This document shows positions 6,771-7,020 of a stretch of DNA of 7,020 nucleotides, one piece after another. Both the position numbers and the translations under genes were made by a program. The notes under the pieces are model-generated. The model had not been told where the DNA came from and did no database searches. It saw only the letters and a program-made list of their open reading frames with translations. How positions within the stretch are numbered: position 1 is the stretch's first letter; every line of letters begins with the position of its first letter. This stretch comes from Granulosicoccaceae bacterium (GTDB lineage: Bacteria; Pseudomonadota; Gammaproteobacteria; Granulosicoccales; Granulosicoccaceae): positions 1 through 7,020 of the forward strand of contig JALZUX010000491.1 of assembly GCA_023301405.1 (NCBI GenBank), given 5' to 3'.

Positions 6771-6938
6771 GGTGTCCCTGCGGGGCTGTTGTCTGTGTGT
6801 CGCCTTCTGCGGGGCTCTGCCGGGGGCTGCTGTTTTAGATGGTGTCCCTGCGGGGCTGCTGTCTGGGTGTCGCCTTCTGCGGGGCTCTGCCGGGGGCTGC
6901 TGTTTTAGATGGTGTCCCTGTGGGGCTGCTGTTTAGAT
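6771..6938. repeat. 70-bp tandem repeat array, about 2.4 units
   Basis: Unit 1 is 6771-6840 and unit 2 is 6841-6910; they differ at 2 of 70 positions. Unit 3 (6911-6938) matches the first part, then runs into repeat copy B through the shared phrase TTTAGATG. Each unit holds the phrase CTGCGGGGCT twice (6778-6787 and 6807-6816 in unit 1), so the unit itself is built from shorter related pieces. Because 70 is not a multiple of three and stop-free frames shift, it is not a protein repeat. It appears to be an expansion of the left end of the dispersed repeat. Confidence 0.9.
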
Positions 6939-7020
6939 GTGCCCTTCCGGCGGAGTCACTTTTCAAACACGAAAACTAACGAAAAGTGTTTTTGCGACCA
7001 ATCGGCCCTGCGCGGGGCCT
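6933..7020 (+). repeat. Dispersed two-hairpin repeat, copy B (cut by window edge)
   Basis: Second copy, in the same orientation as the one at 2160-2246. Hairpin 1 pairs CACTTTTC (6957-6964) with GAAAAGTG (6981-6988), one pair longer than in copy A. Hairpin 2 pairs GGCCC (7004-7008) with GGGCC (7015-7019) around TGCGCG, fully Watson-Crick where copy A has a T-G pair. It directly follows the 70-bp array. Its right end is not visible. Confidence 0.8.

Noticed and set aside
6720..6936. Two overlapping plus-strand open frames rich in Leu, Cys and Gly
   Set aside because: They are translations of (TTG)8 and the 70-bp array. The array unit is not a multiple of three, so successive units are read in different frames.
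6771..7020. CRISPR array
   Set aside because: The units are head-to-tail copies of 70 bp without unique spacers, and there are no cas genes.

Overview
The window looks like chromosomal DNA of a gammaproteobacterium, possibly marine or soil. Three things point there: an E. coli-type LexA operator (CTGT-N8-ACAR) in front of dnaE2, a DUF2799-type cysteine-rich lipoprotein, and exact E. coli-type DnaA boxes. Composition is moderate in G+C. No species can be named from this sequence alone.

Layout. (1) 1-2109, plus strand: the C-terminal half of soxA followed by complete soxG, the last two genes of a heterotetrameric sarcosine oxidase operon, with an 8-nt overlap. (2) 2110-2488: no gene. About 110 bp of this is a two-hairpin dispersed repeat (copy A), followed by what is probably more of the same mosaic element. 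(3) 2489-3076, minus strand: a DUF2799-like lipoprotein. (4) 3077-3584: a 508-bp gene-free stretch with four DnaA-box-like sites (three exact matches to TTATNCACA and one single-mismatch site), an A+T-rich tract and a 9-bp-arm AT dyad. This is the most origin-like sequence in the window. (5) 3585-6695, minus strand: complete dnaE2 (imuC), the error-prone replicative-type polymerase of SOS mutagenesis, with a near-consensus LexA box only 2 nt from its start codon. (6) 6718-7020: no gene. It holds a (TTG)8 microsatellite, a 70-bp tandem repeat (about 2.4 units) and a second copy (B) of the dispersed repeat, cut by the window edge.

How the parts relate. The sox genes demethylate sarcosine and feed one-carbon units to tetrahydrofolate; they have no evident link to the rest. 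dnaE2 stands as a single SOS unit without imuA or imuB beside it. The two repeat copies lie in the same orientation, one beyond soxG and one upstream of dnaE2, so they bracket the lipoprotein-DnaA box-dnaE2 segment.

I did not find an evident new multi-gene system. The observations most worth checking are the DnaA-box cluster in an unusual gene context, the LexA box placed so close to the dnaE2 start that a leaderless mRNA is suggested, and the repeat family with paired substitutions in its hairpins.
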